Shown: piece by piece, positions 1-7,632 of the stretch | How the letters are laid out: every line of letters begins with the position of its first letter | How positions within the stretch are numbered: position 1 is the first letter of the stretch | Position numbers and translations under genes: made by a program | Source: an uncultured Bacteroidales bacterium | Lineage (GTDB): Bacteria > Bacteroidota > Bacteroidia > Bacteroidales > Bacteroidaceae | DNA length: 19,059 nucleotides | Assembly: GCA_937901185.1 (NCBI GenBank) | Contig: CALCHR010000215.1 | Location: 1-19,059 of the forward strand | Reading direction: 5' to 3' | Notes under the pieces: generated by a model | The model's input: only the letters and a program-made list of their open reading frames with translations | Told to the model about the DNA's origin: nothing | The model's database searches: none

Positions 1-26
1 CTAAGAACGCGAAAGTAACTACTAAG
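1..26 (-). repeat. Edge of a 21-bp-period repeat array (reverse orientation)
   Basis: CTAAG occurs at 1-5 and again at 22-26, exactly 21 bp apart. Positions 15-24 (GTAACTACTA) are the reverse complement of the TAGTAGTTAC core repeated at 4996-5069. The array therefore seems to continue past the left edge of the window. It lies beyond the terminator of the first glycosidase gene and is non-coding. Only about one and a half units are visible, so the call depends on its match to the better array at 4974-5069. Confidence 0.6.
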
Positions 27-61
27 AAAAACGGGGTGATGTAGGGTGTTTCGGAGTGGGG

Positions 62-104
62 CAAAAAGAAATCCTCCTGCCCACCTTTTGGCGAGCAGGA
101 GGAT
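62..104 (-). terminator. Rho-independent terminator of the GH36-like gene
   Basis: A perfect 10-bp stem (71-80 with 95-104, ATCCTCCTGC/GCAGGAGGAT) has a 14-nt loop. On the minus strand it is followed by TTCTTTTTGC. It begins 24 bp after the stop codon of the gene at 128-4762, so it is the likely end of that transcript. Confidence 0.8.
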
Positions 105-127
105 ATGAAGGGAAAGAGGATATCGGC

Positions 128-3100
128 TTAGCGAATCACCTTCTTGTTGTTCTTGATGTAGATACCCTTGGCAGGTTCTGCATTGAGCTTGCGGCCGGTC
201 AAGTCGTAGATGCTGGTTGCCTTGTTCTCGCCTTCGATGGCTTCGATGCCGTCGGGGGCAATTACTTCGAGCAGTACGTCGATAATCTGACCACCGTTTT
301 GCTTGAAGTCGTCGAACTTGCCGTCAGCGTCGCCGGCGGGGTCAATGTTACACCAGTCTGTCTTGAAGCGCATGCGGTATGTGCCGGGCTTAGAGGGAGC
401 TACGAATTCGGGGAGAGCGGGGTTGTTGCGGTTGTCGCCACTGATTGATTGGCCCACGCTGTTCCAACCATACTCATCGCTTGAAGCGTCGTTGTTGTAG
501 AATGAGTAGGACATGAGGTCGCCTGTGGGCTTCCAGTCGCTGCCTGCTTCGATGCCGGCAGTGAATCCGTCGCTATCCAAGTCAACATATACGAAGAAGT
601 GTCTCCAAGAACCGCCTACTTCCATAGTGGGAGTTACTGTCTCGCCTACAGAGGCTTTGAACACGGTGGTTGCTGTTGCGTTGGTGTAGTCTTGTCCTTG
701 CTCAGTAGAAGAAAGAGTGTAGGAGACTACGCCTTGGCTGGCGCTCTCAAGTCTGATTTCAGTGATGCTGCGGTCGTTGCGAGTCTTGTTGCCGGTGTGG
801 CGAGGCTCGTACTTGTCTACTTCCACTACGGTGAAAGTGTGTGTGCCGCTATAAACGTCGCCGAGGCTCTTGCCTGCTACTACGCCTTCGGGGATTACAA
901 GGGTGTATTCGCCGGGAGCAGTTACTGTTTCAGAGAGTGTGAAGGTTACAGTTTTTCCATTAACAGCAGGAGTAGCGGTAGCCACAACTGCGCTTTCTGC
1001 ATCCTTGAGTTCCACTGCAGGAAGTTCTTCGGCTGCTAAAGCCATATCCTTGTTGAAAGTCAATACTACCTCGCTGAGGCTCTTCACTTCTGCGGCGGGC
1101 GAAACGCTTACTACCTTCAACGCTTCGGGGGCTACGATGGTGAAGTTGTGGTTGCCGCTGTAGGCAGCACCGTCTTCCTTGCGAGTGATGAGGCCTTCGG
1201 GGATAACGAGAGTGTATTCGCCGGCTTCAGTAACTTTCTTTTCCAAAGAGATAGTGAGCTTGCTGCCTTCTACAACGTAGTTGCTAATGCCGGAAGCCAC
1301 GCTGTTGCCCTTCTTGAATTTCATAGGATTCATAGAATAGGGGTCGAACTGACCGGCTGCTTCAGCGTTGAAGGTAAGTTCAATCTCCTGGATAGCTTCA
1401 ACTTCCTTAGCGGGGTTAACGCTTACCACCTTGAACTCCACTTGTGTGGGGTCGGCGTTCACACCGTCGAATGCGAACAATGAGCTGGCGGGGAGATTTA
1501 CAGTAAGCTGCTGGTCGATGTTGATAGCTTCGCCTTCGGTCAAACCGCTGAGTGCATCCTGTACATTAAATGACTTGGTCAAGATGATGCTGCCGTTGAT
1601 GTTGGCGGGGATGTTGAGCGCTTCGCGGAGGGTGAAGGTATAAGACTGAGCGTTGTTGGCACCGTTGCGGAGAGCAAGAGTAGCCTTTTCGCCGTTCCAA
1701 GAAGCCCAACCGTAAACTTGTTGCTGGCTGCCTGTCCAAGGATTGCCACCCACCCAGTGAGCGTCGGGCAATACGTCGGCGTTCTTCTTTTGCCATGCCA
1801 CACATTCTGCGAGGTCAGCCCAAAGTTTACCGCCACCTACGCTGCTCATCAATTCGTGGTCAGCGTAGAGCTCTACCATACCAGAACCGCAAACGAAGGC
1901 TGCGCGCAATTCGCGGAGAGCGGGAGCGTATTCCATGTTCTTAGACACAGCACCAAATCTTGTAAAGATGAAGCCGTGAGTCATCAAAGTGTTGATAGGA
2001 CAGATAGGAGATGCTGTCACATAGTTTTGGTGAACGAGGCGGTCGCGGTAAGTAATCCACTTTTCGCGGTCGATAGAGTTGTTACCGGCTTCGCCGTAGT
2101 CGCCTTCTTGACGCCAAGTAGCATCAGAAACTTGATACCAGAAAGGAGAAGCCCAAGTACCTACTGTGGTGTTGAAGAAGATATCTTCGCGCATGTTTTC
2201 ACGTACGTAGTTCTCGAGGCGGATGATACCTTCGGCGTTCTCGTTACCTGTGTCGCCTGCGTCGGGACCGAGGGCTGAGAACTGAGCAGAGATACCGTCG
2301 AACTTAAAGAATACATAGTTGTCTGTGTTGCGGTTGAAGCCGGGAACACCGTCTTGCTCGCATACGAGGTTGTTAGCTGCTTTCAAGAAGGCTTCATAGT
2401 AAGCGGGGTTAGAAAGCTGCATGCCACCCTTTCCGTTCCAGTATTGACGGCGGTAGTTACCACTTTGTCCGTAACCACCCACCGGGCCGAGCCATGCACC
2501 GATACCGGCGTTCATTTCCTTAGCTGCGGCTGACATGTCGCGCATCTCGTTGGGGAATCCGCTGTGGAATGTCCAAGGACCGTAGTTGTCCCAACCGTCG
2601 TCGATAACAAAGGCTGCGAGACCTTCGCCGTACTTGTCATAGTAGTTCTTCTTCCACTGTGCCATAACGTCGAGCACTTGCTTGGCGGTGAAGTTGGTGT
2701 GTTCCTTACCAGGGGCAGCGTTGTTGCGGTCGATGTTGAGTTCGTACCAGCTGTTGTAGTGAGGGAATGCACGCCAGGGCACTGCACGCTCGCGCTCTGA
2801 GTAAGCGAGGAATGAGCGGCGCTTTTGTGAGTTGTGGATGTTGCTGTCTGCTTGCTTGCCATCTTGTGCCACGAGGCCTACTACGCCGGCTACTTTCCAA
2901 GTGTCGCCTGCTGCGAGGGTAGTGTTGCGGCTCCAGCGGCCTTGAATGCTTACGACGCTGGTGTTGACTGTTACGCCTTCCTTAGGTTCGTAGATCTTCA
3001 CCTCCATTTTGCTGCTTGCGTCGATGCTCTCGGTTTTGTTTTCTACAAACACGCGGATAGAGAATGTACCATCGTAGGGAGCGGTAAAGGTAAATGAGTT

Positions 3101-4762
3101 ATCAGAGTGTTGGCCGCCTGAATAGCCGCTGTGATAGTGGCTGGCAGCGATGTTGCCAGTAGCGTCGAGCAAGTCTGCACCACCGAAGTTCAAGCGGTGG
3201 TTACCGCTGGTGTAGGTCACAGTGGTTTCTACCTTCTGACCCTTCTTTAAGGCCACGCCTTCCATCGTGTAAGCCAATACGTTGGGATAGCTTGCGCCGC
3301 AAGCTTCGATGACGCGGTTGGGCACTTCTGCCACCTGTTTCCAAGATGTAGCTGTCAAGTTCACTACGGGTTTTGTTTCTACCAAGTTCCAAGGATCTGC
3401 ATCGCCGGTAGCTTCGCCTACGGTGTTGTATGCGGTCGGAGTTTCGAGACCTGCGAAGATCTTGTCGCTCATCAGAACGGCGCCGCGAGTGTTACCCACT
3501 ACTTTAGGAGTAGAGCCGGCAGCCTGAGTGTCTACGTTGTAGATCAAGGGGATGACGTTGAACATGTCTACGTCGTTCACGCCCTTGAGCTCCATCTCTG
3601 TGCGGAGGTAGTGGCTACCGTCGCGGAGCACGGCGCGCCATACGATTTCTATCTTAGCACCCTTGTAGGTGTATTCGTAGTTGGCTACGAGTGCCTTACC
3701 GTCGAAGTGTGCAGCACCGCCGATGGCGCTCTTGTCGCCGGTCAGTTCTTCTACTTCTACGTTGGTCAGGGTCATGGCAGAGGCCGGAACGTTGTCGCCG
3801 TTACCAAAGGCTACGGTGAAGAGTTCTGTTCCGGGAAGGAGGTTCATGGCGTTTGAACCGGCAAAGTAGAGTGCCTTGCCCAGTTTCATATAGCTGGCTG
3901 CGAGCACCTTGTTGCTGAGGGTGTAAACGCCTTCGTTCTCTACCACCATGGCTGCGCCTACGTTGTCTTGCTGTTGCGGATAAACCCAAGCGTTGGCATA
4001 GGGCTCGCAGTCAGCTTGTGTGGGCAGGGTGGCAAAGTTTACGGTGATGGTGTTATTTACATCGTCGATAGATACTACGGAGAACTTGCCTTCGGGAGTA
4101 TTTACGCTCACGGCGCTCTTGTCCAGCGAGCCTTCGTAAGTAAGTTGATCTCCGTTGCTGTAAGTCTGGCCGTTGATGGTCACTGTAGCACCATCGGGGA
4201 TGTTGATGGTGTAAGTGCGCACCACGAATTCCACTTCGCTGAACAGCCACTTGCTGCCGGCGTCGGTTTTACCGTTTTGTTCCCACAGACCGAGTGTGTT
4301 GGAACCGTCTACGGGGTTGAAGTCCTTGCCTTTGTACCAGTTCAGGTACTTGTCGCCGTTGCCATAAGTTGTGGCAGGCTGGATTTCATAGTCCTCGCCG
4401 GTGTAGTTGTTCACGATGAAGTAGTTGGCAGAAGCCTTAGAGTCTGCAAACTTCACAAAGTCCTGGCAGTTGTTGTAGCCGGAGGCTTTGTCGTAGGTCA
4501 GCCATTTCTGGTTGGCTTTGTTGTAGATGTAGAAGGCATTGGCTTTGCCATCCACAGCATAGAATGCCAGCTGGGCAAAGTTGGCCTCGGTTTCGGTCGG
4601 TGCTGTTGTCTTACCGCAGTACAGACCATTACCATTTCTCATTGTGTAGAGATGCTCTGGGCGTCCGTTCTCAGGAAGCGTAGTAGAGCCTTCTACCTTG
4701 TCAGCCGAGAGGGGCGCGAAGGCACACAGCGCGGCAGCAATGAAAGTAAATAATTTTCTCAT
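128..4762 (-). CDS. Giant secreted GH36-like (clan GH-D) alpha-galactosidase-type glycoside hydrolase
   Basis: This 1544-aa protein has a signal peptide (residues 1-20, ending PLSA). Domains I infer from sequence: a beta-trefoil-like N-terminal domain (about 25-180, ending in the LGLWEQ..DAGSKWLF pattern common in Bacteroidetes secreted proteins); a small Ig-like domain (about 181-245); a GH36-type beta-sandwich (about 250-470, with WRAVLRDGSHYLRTEMEL); an inserted jelly-roll-like segment (about 473-590); and a TIM barrel (about 660-1000). In the barrel, FVIDDGW (718-724), KFDGI with probable nucleophile D822, and RQEGDYG with probable acid/base D888 fit clan GH-D. After the C-terminal beta-sandwich come two Ig-like repeats (about 1110-1300), a GEVED-like domain (about 1315-1500) and a sorting-type tail (SIYDLTGRK..KGIYIKNNKKV). 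It probably removes alpha-linked galactose or N-acetylgalactosamine from glycans outside the cell. The substrate cannot be told from the sequence. No canonical -7 box was found upstream. Confidence 0.8.
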   Translation of the reverse strand: MRKLFTFIAAALCAFAPLSADKVEGSTTLPENGRPEHLYTMRNGNGLYCGKTTAPTETEANFAQLAFYAVDGKANAFYIYNKANQKWLTYDKASGYNNCQDFVKFADSKASANYFIVNNYTGEDYEIQPATTYGNGDKYLNWYKGKDFNPVDGSNTLGLWEQNGKTDAGSKWLFSEVEFVVRTYTINIPDGATVTINGQTYSNGDQLTYEGSLDKSAVSVNTPEGKFSVVSIDDVNNTITVNFATLPTQADCEPYANAWVYPQQQDNVGAAMVVENEGVYTLSNKVLAASYMKLGKALYFAGSNAMNLLPGTELFTVAFGNGDNVPASAMTLTNVEVEELTGDKSAIGGAAHFDGKALVANYEYTYKGAKIEIVWRAVLRDGSHYLRTEMELKGVNDVDMFNVIPLIYNVDTQAAGSTPKVVGNTRGAVLMSDKIFAGLETPTAYNTVGEATGDADPWNLVETKPVVNLTATSWKQVAEVPNRVIEACGASYPNVLAYTMEGVALKKGQKVETTVTYTSGNHRLNFGGADLLDATGNIAASHYHSGYSGGQHSDNSFTFTAPYDGTFSIRVFVENKTESIDASSKMEVKIYEPKEGVTVNTSVVSIQGRWSRNTTLAAGDTWKVAGVVGLVAQDGKQADSNIHNSQKRRSFLAYSERERAVPWRAFPHYNSWYELNIDRNNAAPGKEHTNFTAKQVLDVMAQWKKNYYDKYGEGLAAFVIDDGWDNYGPWTFHSGFPNEMRDMSAAAKEMNAGIGAWLGPVGGYGQSGNYRRQYWNGKGGMQLSNPAYYEAFLKAANNLVCEQDGVPGFNRNTDNYVFFKFDGISAQFSALGPDAGDTGNENAEGIIRLENYVRENMREDIFFNTTVGTWASPFWYQVSDATWRQEGDYGEAGNNSIDREKWITYRDRLVHQNYVTASPICPINTLMTHGFIFTRFGAVSKNMEYAPALRELRAAFVCGSGMVELYADHELMSSVGGGKLWADLAECVAWQKKNADVLPDAHWVGGNPWTGSQQQVYGWASWNGEKATLALRNGANNAQSYTFTLREALNIPANINGSIILTKSFNVQDALSGLTEGEAINIDQQLTVNLPASSLFAFDGVNADPTQVEFKVVSVNPAKEVEAIQEIELTFNAEAAGQFDPYSMNPMKFKKGNSVASGISNYVVEGSKLTISLEKKVTEAGEYTLVIPEGLITRKEDGAAYSGNHNFTIVAPEALKVVSVSPAAEVKSLSEVVLTFNKDMALAAEELPAVELKDAESAVVATATPAVNGKTVTFTLSETVTAPGEYTLVIPEGVVAGKSLGDVYSGTHTFTVVEVDKYEPRHTGNKTRNDRSITEIRLESASQGVVSYTLSSTEQGQDYTNATATTVFKASVGETVTPTMEVGGSWRHFFVYVDLDSDGFTAGIEAGSDWKPTGDLMSYSFYNNDASSDEYGWNSVGQSISGDNRNNPALPEFVAPSKPGTYRMRFKTDWCNIDPAGDADGKFDDFKQNGGQIIDVLLEVIAPDGIEAIEGENKATSIYDLTGRKLNAEPAKGIYIKNNKKVIR

Positions 4763-4772
4763 TGTGATAAAG

Positions 4773-4814
4773 GTTTGAAAGATTATAAAAAGGTTAAGTA
4801 CTTAATTTCCAAAC
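4773..4814 (-). promoter_or_regulatory. Nested inverted repeats in the leader of the GH36-like gene
   Basis: A perfect 12-bp palindrome, TTAAGTACTTAA (4794-4805), lies inside a wider inverted repeat GTTTGAAA (4773-4780) / TTTCCAAAC (4806-4814). The element is 11-52 bp upstream of the start codon. It could be an operator or a leader hairpin; nothing in the sequence decides between these. Confidence 0.35.
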
Positions 4815-4873
4815 TGCAAAAAAACTAAAAAAATGATGCGAGCAAAGAAAATACCTACCTTTTTGCTTTCGAC

Positions 4874-4924
4874 CCTCTATTTTTAACACTTGATAATCTC
4901 GCGGCCTCTTTCTTTTAACATTTG
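4874..4924. promoter_or_regulatory. Pair of direct repeats upstream of the GH36-like gene
   Basis: Two similar segments, CCTCTATTTTTAACACTTG (4874-4892) and CCTCTTTCTTTTAACATTTG (4905-4924), are 31-32 bp apart, about three helical turns. They lie 112-162 bp upstream of the start codon. Direct repeats on one face of the helix suit a dimeric activator of the HTCS or AraC type, but no such regulator gene is adjacent and the assignment is inference. Confidence 0.4.
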
Positions 4925-4973
4925 GCGCCCCCTTTTTACCTCCGAAAAAATCGCCGTGATGAAGATAGAAAAT

Positions 4974-5069
4974 TTAGGTAATACCTAGGTGAATCTAGTA
5001 GTTACCAAAATTTTCTTAGTAGTTACCAAAATTTTCTTAGTAGTTACCGAATTTTTCCTAGTAGTTACC
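4974..5069 (+). repeat. Array of 21-bp repeats with YTAG core
   Basis: The 11-mer TAGTAGTTACC occurs at 4996-5006, 5017-5027, 5038-5048 and 5059-5069, always exactly 21 bp apart. A degenerate fifth copy (TAGGTAATACC) is at 4975-4985. Between copies lie A/T tracts (AAAATTTTC, twice exact; GAATTTTTC once). YTAG also begins at 4974, 4985 and 4995, matching the 10.5-bp helical repeat. The array lies between the two glycosidase genes, about 210-305 bp upstream of the GH36-like start. It has no unique spacers and no reading frame. A phased protein-binding site or curved DNA is the likely role. Confidence 0.85.
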
Positions 5070-5081
5070 GAAGAAAAGCTA

Positions 5082-5124
5082 AAAAATGCCCCTTGATTTT
5101 CAGATGGTTACAAAGGGCATTTTT
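5082..5124. terminator. Second hairpin beside the array, possible terminator
   Basis: AAAAATGCCC (5082-5091) can pair with GGGCATTTTT (5115-5124) across a 23-nt loop. The A/T arms would give a U tract on either strand. It could back up the stronger terminator at 5134-5170 or stop a plus-strand transcript. The long loop lowers confidence. Confidence 0.4.
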
Positions 5125-5133
5125 AGGGGTATG

Positions 5134-5170
5134 AAAAAACCGGCCAAGGCTTTCGGGGTCCTTGGCCGGT
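5134..5170 (-). terminator. Rho-independent terminator of the GH27 gene
   Basis: A perfect 11-bp GC-rich stem (5139-5149 with 5160-5170, ACCGGCCAAGG/CCTTGGCCGGT) has a 10-nt loop. On the minus strand it is followed by a run of T (complement of A 5134-5139). It starts 17 bp after the GH27 stop codon and separates this gene from the GH36-like gene. Confidence 0.9.
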
Positions 5171-5186
5171 GGGTTGGCTTAATGTC

Positions 5187-7007
5187 TTATTTGATAAGTA
5201 ACTTTTCTCCGTTCACCACGTATCCGCCCTTGGGCAGTGAGAGCGTTTGCTTCTGCTGTACCTCGCCCTTGAAGACTACGCGGCCGCCCATGTCGGTCAC
5301 GAGCACTGCGGTGGGTTGGGCTGCGCTGACGGCAAGGCCGCCTTCGGTCACTTCCACCTTCACTGCGCCGTCTTGAGAGGGTGCTTCGGAAAGGCCGGAG
5401 GGAGTGATGAGCGTCAGTTGCATGCAGTCGATGTCGGCCATCCAACCTTCGTCGGAGTAGAGGCGTACGGTGTTGTTGCCGGGGTTCAGCGTGATGTCAA
5501 AATCCTTGAAGCCGGGGGTCGACCAGCTGTTGGAGTTGAGCGAAGCCTCTATGGGTGCTTCTCCGTTCACGCTGATTTTTACCTTACGGTCCTCGCCGCA
5601 GATGAAGTAGAGGCGCAGGGTGTACTGGCCGCCCACTTGGCTGTAGACGTTGCGCCATTGCAGGTCGTTCTCGGCGCGATTTCCTACCCAGCCCACTTTG
5701 GCACCGCCGGAGCAGTTGGCATCTTCTGCATAGATGGCTGTGCCGACAGACTCGTTGTTGAACAGCTCTTGATAGGCAGAGAGCCAGGCCGTTTCAGCTT
5801 CGTAGAGTTTTCTTTCCAAGCGCTCTTCGGCCTCGAGGGTATAGATGCGGGTGCCGTGAGCAGGCACTGTGACCTTCATGCTGCCGCTCTTGGTTCCCAG
5901 GTCTTGGCGCTCAAAGAGGTCGCGCACCTTGACATCGCCGGCGAGGTCCACTTGTGAGAAATTAAAGGTCAGGCTGGCCGAGCGGTCGCTGGGATTGTAG
6001 ATTGCCACAGCGCGCTTTTTGCCATGGAGCTCCTCTACGTCTTTCACCAGCAGGTAGCAGCCGTTCTCCTTCTTTACGACGTAGGCCTGCAAGCCCAACT
6101 TGTTCTGGTTCAAGGCGATGAGTTCTTCGTTCTGCATGAGCTGGAGCGCGTTGCCCTTGATGTCGTTCATGTCGCAGCCAATGAGCAGCGGCGAACTCAT
6201 GATGCACCACATGCCGAAGTGGGTCTTGTCTTCCTCGGCGCTCAGTCCGCGTCCCACTTCCAGCATGTCCATATCGTTGTAGTGGCCGTAGCTGGTGTAG
6301 GCAGAGAGGTAAAGGCTCTGGTTGATGATGCTCTTCACAGACTCCCATCCGAGGTAAATGTCCTCAGTGGTGCGCCATGAGTCGGCAATCTCGCAGGCCC
6401 ACGTTCCGGGAAATGCCCAGCGGCAAATGTTCCATGTGGCGTCGGTGCCGGTGTTCTTGATGGCCTGGGCAATCTCCTTGTAGCGCTGCTCCACGTTGAG
6501 GTCCAGTCCGTCGGCGTTGTTGCGAGCGTCGGCACCGCAGTAGTCCACCTTGATAAAGTCGAAGTCCAGCGTGTTAAAGTAGAGCGCCAAGTCGTCGGCG
6601 TCGTGTCCGTAAAGACCCACACCTATGCCAATCGTGTCGCGAGGTTGGCCCCAGTAGGAAGCGCAAGTGTTGGCTCCGGCGTCAGAGTAGATGCCGGCCT
6701 TCAGGCCTTGCTCGTGGATGTAGTCCACCAAGGGGCGCAAACCGTTGGGAAAACGCGTGGGGTGGATGAGCAGGTGGCCTTCTGCGTCGCGGCCGCCAAA
6801 GAAACCATCGTCTATGTTGATGTGGTTGTAACCTTTGGCAAAAAAGCCCAACTTGACCATGGCGTCGGCTTGGCTCTTGATGACCGAGTCGTTGATTTGG
6901 AAACCATAGGTGTTCCAAGAGCTCCAGCCCATCAAGGGCGGATGTTCTGCCGAAGCTGTTAAGGGTAAGAACAGAAGTGACAGGAGGGATAGAAGTGTTT
7001 TCTTCAT
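5187..7007 (-). CDS. Secreted GH27 alpha-galactosidase with C-terminal CBM and sorting tail
   Basis: This 606-aa protein has a signal peptide (1-20, ending TASA). The catalytic barrel (about 24-300) carries the family marks: MGWSSWNTYG (26-35), NIDDGF (64-69), IKVDYCG (152-158) with nucleophile D155, DSWRTTED with acid/base D216, and MDMLEVG (246-252). It is followed by a beta-sandwich (about 301-395), a CBM35/CBM6-like module (about 402-533, YEAE start) and a short tail ending GGYVVNGEKLLIK, like a type IX sorting signal. The family hydrolyses terminal alpha-galactosides such as melibiose, raffinose or galactomannan side chains. Here it probably acts outside the cell or on its surface. The gene is next to the GH36-like gene on the same strand but has its own terminator. 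No SusC/SusD genes are in the window. Confidence 0.93.
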   Translation of the reverse strand: MKKTLLSLLSLLFLPLTASAEHPPLMGWSSWNTYGFQINDSVIKSQADAMVKLGFFAKGYNHINIDDGFFGGRDAEGHLLIHPTRFPNGLRPLVDYIHEQGLKAGIYSDAGANTCASYWGQPRDTIGIGVGLYGHDADDLALYFNTLDFDFIKVDYCGADARNNADGLDLNVEQRYKEIAQAIKNTGTDATWNICRWAFPGTWACEIADSWRTTEDIYLGWESVKSIINQSLYLSAYTSYGHYNDMDMLEVGRGLSAEEDKTHFGMWCIMSSPLLIGCDMNDIKGNALQLMQNEELIALNQNKLGLQAYVVKKENGCYLLVKDVEELHGKKRAVAIYNPSDRSASLTFNFSQVDLAGDVKVRDLFERQDLGTKSGSMKVTVPAHGTRIYTLEAEERLERKLYEAETAWLSAYQELFNNESVGTAIYAEDANCSGGAKVGWVGNRAENDLQWRNVYSQVGGQYTLRLYFICGEDRKVKISVNGEAPIEASLNSNSWSTPGFKDFDITLNPGNNTVRLYSDEGWMADIDCMQLTLITPSGLSEAPSQDGAVKVEVTEGGLAVSAAQPTAVLVTDMGGRVVFKGEVQQKQTLSLPKGGYVVNGEKLLIK

Positions 7008-7012
7008 AGATA

Positions 7013-7075
7013 GGATATTGTTAGAGTTATATTTTCTATTTGCCTACAAAAGAATAAAAAATCTCTAACATATCC
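7013..7075 (-). promoter_or_regulatory. 13-bp inverted repeat around the GH27 leader
   Basis: GGATATTGTTAGAG (7013-7026) is the inverted copy of CTCTAACATATCC (7063-7075), with one extra T. The arms are about 50 bp apart centre to centre. The inner arm ends 6 nt from the start codon. The segment between the arms is very AT-rich and contains a weak -7-like TTCTTTTG on the minus strand. It could be a two-site operator flanking the promoter, or an mRNA hairpin covering the translation start. Confidence 0.5.
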
Positions 7076-7174
7076 GAGGTGCTGTCTCTACTTTTTTATG
7101 TAGTTCCTAAAAAAGAAAGGTGAGCACCTGCGTCTTGCTAATGCTTGGGTGACTTCTCCCGGGCGTTACACAAC

Positions 7175-7203
7175 AAAAAATCCCGACCATCAAGTCGGGA
7201 TTT
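7175..7203 (-). terminator. Terminator downstream of tRNA-Ser
   Basis: A 10-bp stem AAATCCCGAC/GTCGGGATTT (7178-7187 with 7194-7203) with a 6-nt loop is followed on the minus strand by a run of T (complement of A 7175-7180). It ends 22 bp after the tRNA. Confidence 0.85.
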
Positions 7204-7225
7204 CTCTTTGAAAATTTTTTGTGAG

Positions 7226-7310
7226 CGGAGAGAGAGGGATTCGAACCCCCGGTGCCTCTCAGCACGGCAGTTTTCAAGACTGCTGTAATCGACCACTCTA
7301 CCATCTCTCC
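7226..7310 (-). tRNA. tRNA-Ser (anticodon UGA)
   Basis: The minus strand folds into a class II tRNA. The acceptor pair is GGAGAGA/TCTCTCC, the anticodon stem-loop is GCAGT-CTTGAAA-ACTGC with anticodon TGA (complement of 7274-7276), the variable arm is long as in tRNA-Ser, and the T loop is TTCGAAT. The discriminator base is G, as expected for serine. CCA is not encoded. A promoter and terminator flank it closely, so it is a single-gene unit. I see no duplicated tRNA end that would mark an integrated element. Confidence 0.96.
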
Positions 7311-7344
7311 AAGCTAACAGTTGTGGTCTGCTGCTTTGCGGGTG

Positions 7345-7377
7345 CAAAGATACAAGTATTTTTTTGAACCGACCAAA
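7345..7377 (-). promoter_or_regulatory. Bacteroidetes-type promoter of tRNA-Ser
   Basis: On the minus strand there is TTTG (complement of 7374-7377), 21 nt, then TATCTTTG (complement of 7345-7352). This matches the known Bacteroidetes primary sigma factor consensus (-33 TTTG, -7 TAnnTTTG). Transcription would start near 7338, about 28 nt before the tRNA. Confidence 0.85.
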
Positions 7378-7590
7378 GTTTTTTGGATTTTTTTTATTTC
7401 AGAATGCATTTTCTGCCTTAAAAAGTTATCTGTAGGCTTGTTTTTCTCTTCAGGGAGTAAGATTTTTTGTTTTTCAGGTGGGCTGTGGCGCAGCCTTGGC
7501 CTTTCAGATTTTTCTCTGAAGTTTACCCCGTTTGGTCTACTTCCATACTCCTTAATAATATATAAAGGGGCTTAAGTTTTGGAAAAAATG
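7378..7590. other. AT-rich intergenic stretch without a gene
   Basis: This lies between the divergent promoters of tRNA-Ser and the repeat-protein gene. It is rich in T tracts and holds two weak hairpins (GGCTG/CAGCC around 7482-7496 and TTCAGA/TCTGAA at 7503-7520). I see no credible reading frame, RNA gene or repeat array in it. Confidence 0.6.
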
Positions 7591-7598
7591 TATCTTTG
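7591..7598 (+). promoter_or_regulatory. -7 box of the repeat-protein gene
   Basis: TATCTTTG is a perfect match to the Bacteroidetes -7 consensus TAnnTTTG and lies 34 bp before the start codon at 7633. A TTTTGG at 7577-7582 is too close to be a normal -33 box, and no TTTG is found at the usual distance. The box itself is convincing; the upstream half is not. Confidence 0.6.
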
Positions 7599-7632
7599 CC
7601 AGTGGAATACAAATCTAAAATTATAAGCCTAT

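Noticed and set aside
3968..4753. A 261-aa plus-strand gene opposite the GH36-like gene
   Set aside because: It is antisense to a well-supported coding region and reads as Val/Gly-rich translation with no domain; GC-rich third positions explain the open frame.
4974..5069. CRISPR array
   Set aside because: The unit is only 21 bp, the spacers are A/T tracts that are themselves repeated, and no cas gene is in the window.
7226..7310. tRNA-Ser as attachment site of an integrated element
   Set aside because: I found no integrase gene and no second copy of the tRNA 3' end in the window.
7107..7347. Short minus-strand reading frames over the tRNA region
   Set aside because: They overlap tRNA-Ser and its terminator and show no protein features.
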